From NCBI GenBank assembly GCA_036745275.1, contig DAIOGK010000004.1, positions 124,001 through 188,000 of the forward strand: a stretch of 64,000 nt of DNA, written 5' to 3'. The position numbers and the translations under genes were made by a program. This document shows positions 53,186 through 61,251 of the stretch, piece by piece (position 1 is the first letter of the stretch; every line of letters starts with the position of its first letter). Under the pieces are notes generated by a model. That model was not told where the DNA came from, did no database searches, and worked only from the letters and a program-made list of their open reading frames with translations. Source of the stretch: JAIUNP01 sp020161975 (GTDB lineage: Bacteria > Pseudomonadota > Alphaproteobacteria > Rhizobiales > Beijerinckiaceae).

Positions 53186-55210
53186 TCAGGCTGCCTTCCG
53201 CGGCGAAGGCAGCAGGGTCCTGAGCGTTTCGACCAGCGCATCCCGCTCAAGCGGCTTTGCAAGAAAGCCATCAAAGCCCGAGGCCAGACAGTCCGCGCGA
53301 TCCTCAGCAAAGGCATTGGCCGTCAGCGCCACCAGCGGCAACCGCCCGGTGCGCCGTTCAACCTCGGCGGCGCGAACGGCCTGTGCCGCCTCCAGCCCGG
53401 TCAGGCCCGGCATCCGGATGTCGAGCAGCGCCAGCGCAAAGCCGCCGCGCGCCACGACCTCCACCGCCGCCTGCCCGTCCTTCACCCAGGTCACGGAGCC
53501 GCCTAACCGTTCAATAAGGCGGCTGGCCAGCAGCGCATTGATCGGATTGTCCTCGGCCAGCAGGATTTTCCGTCCGGCGAGGTATTGCTCGTCCTGCGTC
53601 GGGTGTGCCTGCGCCATCGGGGCCGGCGTTACGGCGATACCCGCAAAGCGCGCCGCCAGCGAGCGCAGCCGCACCGGCTTGATCAGATAACCGTCATAGC
53701 CTGCCTCTGCCGGTGCACCGAACGCGCGCCGTTCATAAGGCGAGAGCAGAATCAGGCGCCGGGCGACGCCCCGCTTCCGGCCGATCTGCGCCAGATGTCG
53801 GCATGTTTCGGCGCCCAGACACGCATCGGCCATGATCATCGTCGCGCCGTCCAGAGCTTTGCCGAACCGCTCCGGGTCAGCCACCAGCGTAACGCGGGCG
53901 CCAAAGCGCTGCATCCGTTCGGCAAGGAATGGACCCTCGAACGGCGACGGCGAGACGATCACGACATGCTCGCCTGAAAGATCGGGCCGCGCCTGTGCCG
54001 GACCACGCGCCGGCGTTTCCATCGCAACGAGCGGCAGAGCCACGCTGAATGCCGAGCCGGCCCCCACCCGGCTCATGACCGAGACCGTCCCGCCCATATG
54101 CTCGACAATCCGTCGGGTGATGGCAAGCCCAAGGCCCGTGCCGCCATGAGTGCGGGCGGTCGAGGCTTCGGCCTGTTCAAACTCTTCGAAAATCGCATCA
54201 AGACGCTCCGGTGCAATGCCGGGGCCGGTATCGGCGACGGTGAAAACCAACATGTCGCCGGCGGCAGCTTCCACCCTGATGCCAACGCCGCCCGTGGCCG
54301 TGAACTTCACCGCGTTGCCGGCCAGGTTCATCAACACCTGCCGCAGGCGGGCACCGTCGCTCGTCACCACCGCCGGTACGCCGGGATGCACCAGCGCCGC
54401 AATTTCGATGCCCTTGTCCTGTGCACGCGGCGAGAGAAGTTCGACCACGCTTTCAACCAGATGTTCGACCTCGACCGGTTCGCTCACGATTTCGAGCTTG
54501 CCCGCTTCAATGCGCGAGAAATCGAGAATTTCGCTGATGAGCGAAAGCAGTGCCTCGCCGGAGGTCTGGACGGCATCGACATAGCTCGCCTGCTCGGGCG
54601 TCAGCCCAGTATCGCGCAGCAGGCCCGCCATGCCGAGAACGCCGTTCAGCGGCGTACGCATTTCATGGCTGATGGTGGCCAGGAACCGCGATTTTGCCGC
54701 ATCGCCATCGGTGGCACGCCTGAGTTCGGTCAGGTTGCGGCCGATCACCGTGGTGCGCAGCGCCCCCCCCATGCGGCGCGAGGACTGGATGTGCCAATGG
54801 ATGGTTTCGCCGGCTACCAGACCTTCGCTCTCGCCCTCCCGCAGGCGGCGCGGATGCCCTTCCCCGGCCTCGCCAAACATGGTCGGCTCCATGCGCACAG
54901 GATCGATACCGGCCCGCGCCATCAGCGCAACAAAGGCCGCATTCCGATCAATCATGATGCCGTCGCCGTCAATTTCCGCATAAAGGTCGCCACTGGCCTC
55001 GATGATCGCGCGCAGAGCCTGGATGGTGCCTGCCTGTTCCTGCACACGCGTGTGCTGATCGGTGTAAGACCGCATCAGTTTGCGACCGCGTTTGCGCAGG
55101 CCAGCGATGTCACGGAGCAACGCGGCAGCAATGACGGCCAGCGCGATGGAAACAGCCACGGCTGCGAACATGCCTGCCGCCCAGGCCGTGCCCGAAATCG
55201 TTGTCACCAT
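53186..55210 (-). CDS. Hybrid sensor histidine kinase with PAS and two receiver domains
   Basis: A 674-residue kinase. One N-terminal membrane helix (about 13-32) is followed by a short coiled coil, a PAS domain (about 65-160), HisKA with His182 in ATISHEMRTPLNGVLG, HATPase with NLAGNAVKFTATGG and GTGLGLAITRRIVEHMGG, then two receivers. The first (about 412-530) has lost the acidic pair at its start (VVIVSPSPFE) and is probably pseudo; the second (about 546-665) is intact with Asp597 in LALLDIRMPGLTG. No response regulator or phosphotransferase gene is adjacent, and its signal is unknown. Confidence 0.88.
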   Translation of the reverse strand: MVTTISGTAWAAGMFAAVAVSIALAVIAAALLRDIAGLRKRGRKLMRSYTDQHTRVQEQAGTIQALRAIIEASGDLYAEIDGDGIMIDRNAAFVALMARAGIDPVRMEPTMFGEAGEGHPRRLREGESEGLVAGETIHWHIQSSRRMGGALRTTVIGRNLTELRRATDGDAAKSRFLATISHEMRTPLNGVLGMAGLLRDTGLTPEQASYVDAVQTSGEALLSLISEILDFSRIEAGKLEIVSEPVEVEHLVESVVELLSPRAQDKGIEIAALVHPGVPAVVTSDGARLRQVLMNLAGNAVKFTATGGVGIRVEAAAGDMLVFTVADTGPGIAPERLDAIFEEFEQAEASTARTHGGTGLGLAITRRIVEHMGGTVSVMSRVGAGSAFSVALPLVAMETPARGPAQARPDLSGEHVVIVSPSPFEGPFLAERMQRFGARVTLVADPERFGKALDGATMIMADACLGAETCRHLAQIGRKRGVARRLILLSPYERRAFGAPAEAGYDGYLIKPVRLRSLAARFAGIAVTPAPMAQAHPTQDEQYLAGRKILLAEDNPINALLASRLIERLGGSVTWVKDGQAAVEVVARGGFALALLDIRMPGLTGLEAAQAVRAAEVERRTGRLPLVALTANAFAEDRADCLASGFDGFLAKPLERDALVETLRTLLPSPRKAA

Positions 55211-55589
55211 GGCCCTATCCCCGCCCGAACCCGCCGCTGCACCGCTTTCATCCCAAACAGCCTGGGCAAGACCCGTTGCCGAAGCGTGTTCGCGGCCTCC
55301 TTGTCCCCCGCTTCACACGTTTTGTTGGTCAGCGTGGTTAAGCGGATGTGACCATGGTTGCGCCTCCTTGCAGGCTTTCCGATCTGCGCCTTTCGGCATA
55401 AACGCGGGCTGGAGGCGTGGTATCGGTTGATCCTGCCGCCCGGCACCGTTCGGTGCTGTGGCCTGGCGGTGGCTTGTCCGAGACGGATCTGCCCTGCCCT
55501 GCCTGTTGCCGATATTTTTTCGCTTGAAGAGGGTTGCAATGTGCGGCCGATGCGGCTAATCAACCGCCTCGCTTGTCACCCAAGCGTTC
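55211..55589. other. 379-base gap before tRNA-Arg, holding a possible tRNA promoter
   Basis: No gene is seen. TTGCAA (55533-55538), a 17-base spacer and TAATCA (55556-55561) could form the tRNA promoter, with a start near 55568, about 22 bases before the mature tRNA; the -10 match is weak. The rest shows no other structure I can support. Confidence 0.35.
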
Positions 55590-55666
55590 GCGCCCGTAGC
55601 TCAGCTGGATAGAGCATCAGACTACGAATCTGAGGGTCAGAGGTTCGAATCCTTTCGGGCGCGCCA
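55590..55666 (+). tRNA. tRNA-Arg (anticodon ACG), CCA encoded
   Basis: A complete cloverleaf: acceptor GCGCCCG pairing with CGGGCGC, D arm GCTC AGCTGGATA GAGC, anticodon stem TCAGA/TCTGA around loop CTACGAA (anticodon ACG), five-base T stem AGAGG/CCTTT with TTCGAAT loop, discriminator G at 55663 and encoded CCA at 55664-55666. ACG is read as ICG after deamination and decodes CGN arginine codons. The prophage starts right after it. Confidence 0.97.
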
Positions 55667-55733
55667 ATGATTTCAATGTGTTAGGCGGCATTCGCCTGAT
55701 GGCGAAAAGTCACAGGTAGTGTAGCGCGCCACG

Positions 55734-55768
55734 GTGTTCTGGACTTTTTGACCAAGTGTTCTGGACTT
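55734..55768. repeat. Two 13-base direct repeats GTGTTCTGGACTT, 22 bases apart
   Basis: The copies at 55734-55746 and 55756-55768 are identical and lie 70-100 bases after the tRNA, in the noncoding stretch before the phage HAD gene. Tandem short repeats beside an attachment site may be arm-type integrase or excisionase sites, or a regulator's operators. Confidence 0.55.
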
Positions 55769-55775
55769 GGCGCGG

Positions 55776-56111
55776 TTAGCGACCGTCAGCGCGCCTTCCG
55801 GTGTTGATAACCACCTGCACCGCCCGGTCATCCCAAAGCTCGGCCATGGCCAAATCCTTGACGTTGGTGATGTCGAGGCGTGGCAGCCCATGACGCTCGC
55901 ACCAATCGTGGATGACACGGATCACCTCTGACCGATGCGGCTCCGGCACCGCCACACGGGCCGTGAATATCTTCACGGTAATGTCGCGCCGGAGCCATTC
56001 CTCGACCCGGCGCAGCATGACCGGGATCGGGGCACCGACATGATCGACGCCCTTCCAGCCATCATAATGCGCCAGCGTCCCGTCAAGATCGACGCCAATC
56101 CAGCCGCTCAT
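55776..56111 (-). CDS. Small HAD-superfamily phosphatase (phage-encoded)
   Basis: A 111-residue HAD-like protein: the nucleophile motif GVDLDGTLAHYDGW (Asp8, Asp10), then KIFTARVA (motif II-like Thr), the late acidic part DITNVKDLAMAELWDDRAVQVVINTG. The short length with a minimal cap fits the phosphatase-like HAD proteins often found in phage and nucleotide-salvage contexts. The start at 56111 follows GCGAGGT. It is the most distal gene of the leftward phage run. Confidence 0.8.
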   Translation of the reverse strand: MSGWIGVDLDGTLAHYDGWKGVDHVGAPIPVMLRRVEEWLRRDITVKIFTARVAVPEPHRSEVIRVIHDWCERHGLPRLDITNVKDLAMAELWDDRAVQVVINTGRRADGR

Positions 56112-56177
56112 GTGGATACCTCGCAAGATGTTGTCGACTCATGCAGGATGGGCAAAAGTCGAAACAGGAAGGTGAAA

Positions 56178-56576
56178 ATGGCCAGAACCAGAGAAGTGAA
56201 AGTCCTGCAGGCCGGGCGAATGCTTGCGGTCGAGGAGCACAGCAAAGGCAACGTCATCGTTGCCTTTGAGGCGATCGGCGACAAAGCAGTCCTCGGTTTC
56301 CTTCTTACCGATGCTCTGGCCGATGAACTTGTCGGCGCTCTCATTGAACGGCCTCGTTCAAAGCATCATCATCACGCAAGTGAACCGTCAAAAGAGCAGG
56401 TTCTCGTTGTAAGAAACGTCGAAGTGTTGCCCCCTGAAGGAGAACAATTCGTCGTCCGCCTAACATCTGAAGAGGGGCCGGGCCTGACGTTCCGGCTTGG
56501 CTCCCGACAGGTCGAACGCTGGCGCAATCTTCTGACGGCCCAGATTGCCCGCAACGAGAAGAAGTCGCAGCAATAG
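56178..56576 (+). CDS. Unrecognised phage protein on the opposite strand (moron candidate)
   Basis: A 132-residue protein from the ATG at 56178, preceded by GGAAGGTG. It has no signal peptide or membrane helix; residues 4-60 and 75-120 look like two mixed alpha/beta halves separated by a His-rich stretch, with SEEGPGLTFRLGSRQVERWRNLL near the end. I do not recognise the family. It is the only gene here transcribed against the phage late genes, with its own upstream region, typical of a lysogenic moron. Confidence 0.6.
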   Translation: MARTREVKVLQAGRMLAVEEHSKGNVIVAFEAIGDKAVLGFLLTDALADELVGALIERPRSKHHHHASEPSKEQVLVVRNVEVLPPEGEQFVVRLTSEEGPGLTFRLGSRQVERWRNLLTAQIARNEKKSQQ

Positions 56577-56578
56577 CC

Positions 56579-56830
56579 TTACACGCCATTGCTGTTCTCC
56601 AAGGTCTGAACGCCTGAAACCCGCGCCCGCCATTTTCTGACGCTGTATGTTGGCGAACCCTCCGTGCATTGCTCAATTTCAATTTTCAGCGGCGGGCAGG
56701 GAACAATCGGGCTGTGCCACTGATCCGCGAGCGCTTTGATGACGGCATCGGCAATGATCTGCTCCAATTCAGGCCAGTCGATGAATGCATCGACCTTCAT
56801 TTGATGAACTTCCTCGGCCTTCAGTTTCAT
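56579..56830 (-). CDS. Unrecognised 83-residue phage protein
   Basis: A soluble protein with charged N-terminal half (ELEQIIADAVIKALADQW) and a C-terminal part PTYSVRKWRARV with no family I recognise. Its ATG overlaps the dam gene stop by 4 bases (ATGA-like), so it is translated with dam. It lies 3 bases from the convergent plus-strand gene. Confidence 0.6.
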   Translation of the reverse strand: MKLKAEEVHQMKVDAFIDWPELEQIIADAVIKALADQWHSPIVPCPPLKIEIEQCTEGSPTYSVRKWRARVSGVQTLENSNGV

Positions 56831-57648
56831 CTTCCCCCTCCTGTGATGATGATTTCCCGCGCCTCGGTGGCCTTGCCGCTGGCCGTGTAATTGAGGCGCA
56901 CCGGCTCGATGTCAGCCCATGCGAACAGCTCCCGGATTGCGGGAACATCGTTCAGGGTGAGGATGAAGCGCCCCTTGATCTGACGCAGCATGTCGGCCAG
57001 CTCGACGAACTCGTCACGGCCGAACTGATCCTTGCCGTAGTAATCCTCGACCCCGAAATAAGGCGGATCGCAGAAGAATAGCGCGTGCGGCCGATCCCAA
57101 CGGCGAATGAAATCCTGCCAGCGCAGGCACTCGATATAGACGCCCGCGAGGCGCTCATGTGCCGCTTCGAGCATCGGAACCAGCTTGGTGATGTCGAACT
57201 TCGCCGGGCTGTCGGTCGAAATCCCGAATGTCCTGCCCGCCACCTTGCCGCCGAAGCTCATGCGCTGGAGGTAGAGAAAGCGGGCCGCGCGCTGAAGATC
57301 GGTCAGCATCTCCGGGTCCATGCCAAGCAAGCGCTCGAATTCAGAACGGCTGGCAATGCGCCATTTCAGTTCGTCGAGGAACGCCTGATAATGGTTCTGG
57401 AGGATGCGGAAAAACGTCGCCACATCGCGGCTGTAGTCGTTCACGGCTTCCGTCTTGGGCCGCGTATCACGCCGGAAGAAGATGCCGCCCATGCCCATGA
57501 ACGGCTCGCAATAGAGCTCATGAGGCACGGCTGTGATCTTCGGTACGAGCACCTTGGCGAGCGCACGCTTGCCGCCGATATAGCCGGCCAGCGTCGGGAT
57601 CGGGCGAATGGGGCTGTGGTTTATGTTCTCCACTTGTTCTGCTTTCAA
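56827..57648 (-). CDS. Phage DNA adenine methyltransferase, D12 class (Dam-like)
   Basis: A 273-residue N6-adenine methyltransferase. The SAM-binding motif AGYIGGKRAL (residues 21-30), YCEPFMGMGG (46-55) and the catalytic DPPYFGVEDYYG (194-197 being DPPY) are present, in the order of the D12/Dam class, which methylates adenine in GATC. It probably protects phage DNA or alters regulation. No restriction enzyme partner is beside it. The start is ATG at 57648, behind the structured noncoding segment. Confidence 0.9.
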   Translation of the reverse strand: MKAEQVENINHSPIRPIPTLAGYIGGKRALAKVLVPKITAVPHELYCEPFMGMGGIFFRRDTRPKTEAVNDYSRDVATFFRILQNHYQAFLDELKWRIASRSEFERLLGMDPEMLTDLQRAARFLYLQRMSFGGKVAGRTFGISTDSPAKFDITKLVPMLEAAHERLAGVYIECLRWQDFIRRWDRPHALFFCDPPYFGVEDYYGKDQFGRDEFVELADMLRQIKGRFILTLNDVPAIRELFAWADIEPVRLNYTASGKATEAREIIITGGGR

Positions 57649-57789
57649 GAATCACTCACCCTGTGCTGGCTGACGTCAGCAGACGGGGTGGCGGTAAGTC
57701 TTTCTGACGCCTCACGGGGCCTTGCCGTCCAAGCATGAGGCCCGTGGATCGGAGGTCGCATTCCTCCGATCCCCCGTCGATTGACGGGG
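57649..57789. other. Noncoding segment with several inverted repeats, upstream of dam
   Basis: No supported gene. It holds GCTGACGTCAGC (57669-57680), a perfect palindrome; GATCGGAGG/CCTCCGATC (57747-57755, 57763-57771); CCCCGTC/GACGGGG (57772-57778, 57783-57789) with a 4-base loop; and a longer arm pair around CACGGGGCCT ... AGGCCCGTG with one bulge. Such density of dyads in 141 bases suggests a structured RNA, operator cluster, or terminator/promoter junction before dam. Confidence 0.55.
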
Positions 57790-57939
57790 TCAGTTCGCCT
57801 GCGGTTGCAGGGCTTCCAGCTCATCGGCGATGCGGCGCAGCTCCTCGGCCGCGTTAGCCGGTGTCGTTTCGGCCGCAAGGATCGCCGCGTATTGCTCGAT
57901 CTCGTCGATTGTTTCGGCAGCTGTTACGCCTTCAGCCAT
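57790..57939 (-). CDS. 49-residue phage protein
   Basis: A short acidic helical protein (MAEGVTAAETIDEIEQYAAI ... LEALQPQAN), preceded by AGGAG 7 bases before the ATG, and overlapping the DUF1353 gene end by 8 bases. The coupling and the good ribosome-binding site support a real gene. Its function is unknown; it is acidic and Ala/Glu-rich, possibly a small DNA-mimic or chaperone. Confidence 0.6.
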   Translation of the reverse strand: MAEGVTAAETIDEIEQYAAILAAETTPANAAEELRRIADELEALQPQAN

Positions 57940-58396
57940 TGGCTTGCTCCTGTTGAGGTTGAGCGAGATAGAACCCGCCGAATGCGCGAACTGCCGCCCA
58001 CATCAGCCATGCCAAAGCCGGGCGCGTGCCGCAGGCGCGCATGGCGATCCTGAATTCATGATCAGCCCACGCGCGGGCCAGCGCCGGATCGGACGTGGCC
58101 TCGCCCCATGAGGCAGCGAGGCCGGCGAATGCCGGATGCTCGCGCTGCTGGCCGGCACGGATCAGGCCATAGAGGAAGTCGTGGATGCAGGCCGCACGGC
58201 CATAAGTTCCCCACACCGCCAGCACGAGCCGGAGTGCGGCCGGCAGCGTCGCACCATCGGTTTCGAAGCCTGCAGGCACTTCGATCAGCAAGCCCGAGCC
58301 CTTGGCGCCGGCCTCGTAACGAAGAGGCTCGCGCAGCTGCCAGCGCCGGCCGGGCACGACCTCTTCAATCACGAGCGATCCGGTGAAGGCCGACAT
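57932..58396 (-). CDS. DUF1353 family phage protein
   Basis: A 154-residue protein with the DUF1353 motifs ETDGATLP, ACIHDFLYGLI (conserved HDxLY) and an Ala-rich C-terminus with a hydrophobic segment AWLMWAAVRAFGGFYL. DUF1353 proteins are found in tailed phages and prophages, function unknown. The HD motif hints at a metal-binding enzyme. Its ATG overlaps the stop of the preceding gene by one base (TGATG). Confidence 0.8.
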   Translation of the reverse strand: MSAFTGSLVIEEVVPGRRWQLREPLRYEAGAKGSGLLIEVPAGFETDGATLPAALRLVLAVWGTYGRAACIHDFLYGLIRAGQQREHPAFAGLAASWGEATSDPALARAWADHEFRIAMRACGTRPALAWLMWAAVRAFGGFYLAQPQQEQANG

Positions 58397-59034
58397 CAGA
58401 CGAGCCCCAGCTGCGCAGCCTTAGCGAGAGCGGTTTGCCGGGCCTGCTCAAGCGCGGCTCCGACTGCTTCCGGCGTTGTTGCGGCATCGATCGCCGCATC
58501 CGTCGCATCACGGATCGCTTTCACAGCCGCAACCACCTGCCGATAAGCTGTGGCCTTGGCGAGCACGCTGTTCGCGTAATCGGCGACCGCCATTTTCGCG
58601 CCGGCCGCGAGCGCTGAAATCAGCGGTGCGGCCGATGCGTCGGCTCCATCAATAATATTTCGAGCCTCAGCCTCTTGCGTCGGCCAGCTTGCCACCTCGG
58701 CAGCTGGATACTGGCCGGTGATCCGTGACGTGATCTGATCGGCGAATGCGACCACCTGCACACGAGCACGTGCCTTTATATCTGCAAGAGGGGGGGGCGG
58801 AGGCGGTGACGGAGCGACGAAAACTTTGCCTTTCCACACCCAGCCGATCTGAGACTTACCGTCGTAAGCAATAAATCCGAGATCGGGGTGGAAGAAGTCG
58901 TCCGCTGTTGACGGACGATCCTCATAAATTGGCTCAGAGCCGTCATCACCTCGCGGCTGTATGAGAACACGAACGATATCGGGCACATCGACAATATCGA
59001 CCACCGTGTCGTTTACCACGCGCATCAGTTTCAT
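58396..59034 (-). CDS. Phage tail fibre-associated protein (assembly chaperone-like)
   Basis: A 212-residue protein: an N-terminal beta-rich domain (about 1-75, with DDFFHPDLGFIAYDGKSQIGWVWKG), a run of prolines at about 80-86, then an Ala-rich helical coiled-coil (about 90-212). The position just after the fibre gene and the two-part structure resemble tail fibre assembly proteins. The ATG at 59034 follows GGAG with 8 bases spacing. A structural role is the alternative. Confidence 0.6.
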   Translation of the reverse strand: MKLMRVVNDTVVDIVDVPDIVRVLIQPRGDDGSEPIYEDRPSTADDFFHPDLGFIAYDGKSQIGWVWKGKVFVAPSPPPPPPLADIKARARVQVVAFADQITSRITGQYPAAEVASWPTQEAEARNIIDGADASAAPLISALAAGAKMAVADYANSVLAKATAYRQVVAAVKAIRDATDAAIDAATTPEAVGAALEQARQTALAKAAQLGLV

Positions 59035-59036
59035 GG

Positions 59037-60590
59037 TCACCACTCCAAGATCACTGCACCGGGCGCGCCCGCGCCACCTGGGCCGTTCACGCCACCGGAA
59101 CCGCCTGTTCCGCCTGTTGCGATGCCACGTCCCGCTGCGCCTGTGCCAAACCAGTCGACCGTGCCCACCCCCATGGGAGGAAGTCCGCCCTTTGCCGGCT
59201 GGTGCAACGGCATGTTGTTGTTGTAGGTCGCGAGATTATCGTCCGTTGAGCCGCCCGAGCCTCCAGACAGATTGAAGTCGCCACCAACGCCGGCCCCGCC
59301 ATTGCCAGCCGCCAACAGGCTGTAACCGCCCCAGCCACCGCCTGCGCCACCCGTCGCAGAGCAGAATGAGCCGAACGATGATGTGCCGCCGCTACCACCC
59401 GCCGAATTTGATGCCGCGCCGCCAGCACCAACGGTCACCGATATCGTCTGGCCGGGTATGACCGCACAGAGCTTTTCAGCAAACCCACCGGCACCACCGC
59501 CGCCGCCAGCGTTTCCGGCCAGCCCGCCGGCCGATCCGTCGCCGGTTGCGCCGCCCGCACCGCCGCCACCCCAGACGCGCGCCAGCACTTGATAGACACC
59601 ATCCGGCACAGTGAACGAATAGGTCCCGACAGCACGATAGACGTGCCGACCCTGCAGCATATTGATTGCCCACCGCAACCGGCGCGGAGATACCCCGATG
59701 GTCTCGGATGTTCCCGCTGCCGCTTCCGCCTCCGTCGCCAGACGAACCAGCCCACTTGCTGTTTCGGACGCCACCCGCGCTGAAAGCCCTGCCGGCGTGA
59801 TGACGCGCACCGCATCAACACCTGCCTGCACCTCGGCGGCTGTCGCCAGTTCGACAACGCCGAGCACGTCTTCAGCGGCACGGGCGCTGGCCCAGCCCCC
59901 GGCGATGCGGCGCAGCCAGCGGTCCGAATGATCGAGCGCGCGGTCCTGCGCGATAACGAGAAAACCTTGCGGCGGGTCGATCGACACCCAGACCGTGCCA
60001 TTCCACTGCACAAGCCGGTTTGTCAGGCCCGCCCATGCGCCAGTCGCAGCGGCCGCAACAACATAGGTGACACCAAGGGCCGGATTTGCGGGTGGATTGG
60101 CGACCTGCGCACTCTCGACCGAACAGAAGCCTGCCCGCAGCATCTGCAGGATCGACACCGCCGCCGATGGCTGGATTTGAACGGTCACCTGCGCCGTCTC
60201 GGAGACAGGGAAGACGATATCCGTCGTCAACTCCACAGCCGCGCCCTGCGCGGGCGAGCGCTTCTCCACCAACACGTGCTTTGCGATGGCGATCATGTCG
60301 CCCGCAGCATCGAACACACCGATCTCGCGGATGTCGAATGGACCATCCGCGGCCGGGATCAAAGCCGTCACGCGCCAATGCGTAAGGTTCACCGGGTCGC
60401 GGCCCGATGAGATGATCGGATAGGCCGCGCCGACGCGCCGGACGAGGTCCGTCATGCCCGGCGCGGGCACGATGGGGGCGCCGTTGCCGTCGCCCACCCG
60501 AATTGTGGTCAGATTGAGAGCCGCGCCCCCGATCGCTGCGGCAATCTTCTGCTGGCCAATGGTTGTGACGACACCGACGAATTCGCTCAT
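59037..60590 (-). CDS. Phage tail fibre protein with DUF2793 and Gly-rich tip
   Basis: A 517-residue fibre. Residues 1-145 are a tail-collar/fibre N-terminus (GVVTTIGQQKIAAAIGG, DIREIGVFDAAGDMIAIAK); 155-235 resemble DUF2793 (GVTYVVAAAATGAWAG, RLVQWNGTVW); 240-310 carry Phage_fiber-like GVVELATAAEVQAGVDAVRV and GLVRLATEAE repeats; 318-517 a glycine-rich Gly_rich_2-type domain that should form the receptor-binding tip. Likely host recognition. The strong domain mosaic points to module shuffling. Confidence 0.85.
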   Translation of the reverse strand: MSEFVGVVTTIGQQKIAAAIGGAALNLTTIRVGDGNGAPIVPAPGMTDLVRRVGAAYPIISSGRDPVNLTHWRVTALIPAADGPFDIREIGVFDAAGDMIAIAKHVLVEKRSPAQGAAVELTTDIVFPVSETAQVTVQIQPSAAVSILQMLRAGFCSVESAQVANPPANPALGVTYVVAAAATGAWAGLTNRLVQWNGTVWVSIDPPQGFLVIAQDRALDHSDRWLRRIAGGWASARAAEDVLGVVELATAAEVQAGVDAVRVITPAGLSARVASETASGLVRLATEAEAAAGTSETIGVSPRRLRWAINMLQGRHVYRAVGTYSFTVPDGVYQVLARVWGGGGAGGATGDGSAGGLAGNAGGGGGAGGFAEKLCAVIPGQTISVTVGAGGAASNSAGGSGGTSSFGSFCSATGGAGGGWGGYSLLAAGNGGAGVGGDFNLSGGSGGSTDDNLATYNNNMPLHQPAKGGLPPMGVGTVDWFGTGAAGRGIATGGTGGSGGVNGPGGAGAPGAVILEW

Positions 60591-60591
60591 G

Positions 60592-61251
60592 TCAGACCTG
60601 CGGAGAAACGCGCAACCGTGAGCTCACGGCAGCTGCGATGAACAAAGGGGGATTGCCGACGAGGCGCGTGATCGGATCGACTGACGGCCGGATGGACACA
60701 CGCGATCGGACGGCGGCGCCGACAAACACAGAGGTTTCGGCCTCGGCCTCGAAACGCATCGTCACGTCTTGGCTGTAGCGCTTCATGCCGTCGATCATGC
60801 GACCGATGGCCCGCTGAAGCCTCACGGTGATTGCTCGCCCTTCGACCTCGAATACAGCTTCGTCGATCGCCAAGGTGATGACATGTGTTCCGGGCGCGAC
60901 CTTCGGCTGCTCCTCGAACCACTGGCGCCAGCGCGTCACGCGGATGCCCAGCATGGCTAAGCCCGTTCGGACACCGTCAACAAAGCCTTTGCGGGCATGA
61001 AGTTCGTAGGACGTCTTGAGCAGCCGCCTGATGACCGCTTCGCTCATGCCCGGCTCGACAAATTCCTCGATCGAGAACTCGCGAATGAGGAACGGCAGCA
61101 CGCTCGCATCGACATCGTCGATCCGCTCGAACAGAAGCCTCTTGAAGTCAGGATCGGCAATGGCGCGCACCATCACCTTGCCGAATGCCTTGCCACGCTC
61201 GTCGGAAATAGACGGCGGAACCAGTGAGGGTGTTGCGCGCCCCTCAATCAT
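60592..61251 (-). CDS. Phage tail protein I (gpI)
   Basis: A 219-residue baseplate-associated protein of the gpI family, with LPFLIREFSIEEFVEPGMSEAVIRRLLKTSYELHARKG (about 47-84), then a beta-rich C-terminal half. The ATG at 61251 lies inside the preceding small gene by 8 bases. It binds baseplate J and the fibre; the N-terminal gpI helix pattern is clear. Confidence 0.85.
   Translation of the reverse strand: MIEGRATPSLVPPSISDERGKAFGKVMVRAIADPDFKRLLFERIDDVDASVLPFLIREFSIEEFVEPGMSEAVIRRLLKTSYELHARKGFVDGVRTGLAMLGIRVTRWRQWFEEQPKVAPGTHVITLAIDEAVFEVEGRAITVRLQRAIGRMIDGMKRYSQDVTMRFEAEAETSVFVGAAVRSRVSIRPSVDPITRLVGNPPLFIAAAVSSRLRVSPQV

Noticed and set aside
56178..56830. Convergent small genes seen as a toxin-antitoxin pair
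   Set aside because: They face each other and do not share an operon, and neither shows toxin or antitoxin motifs.
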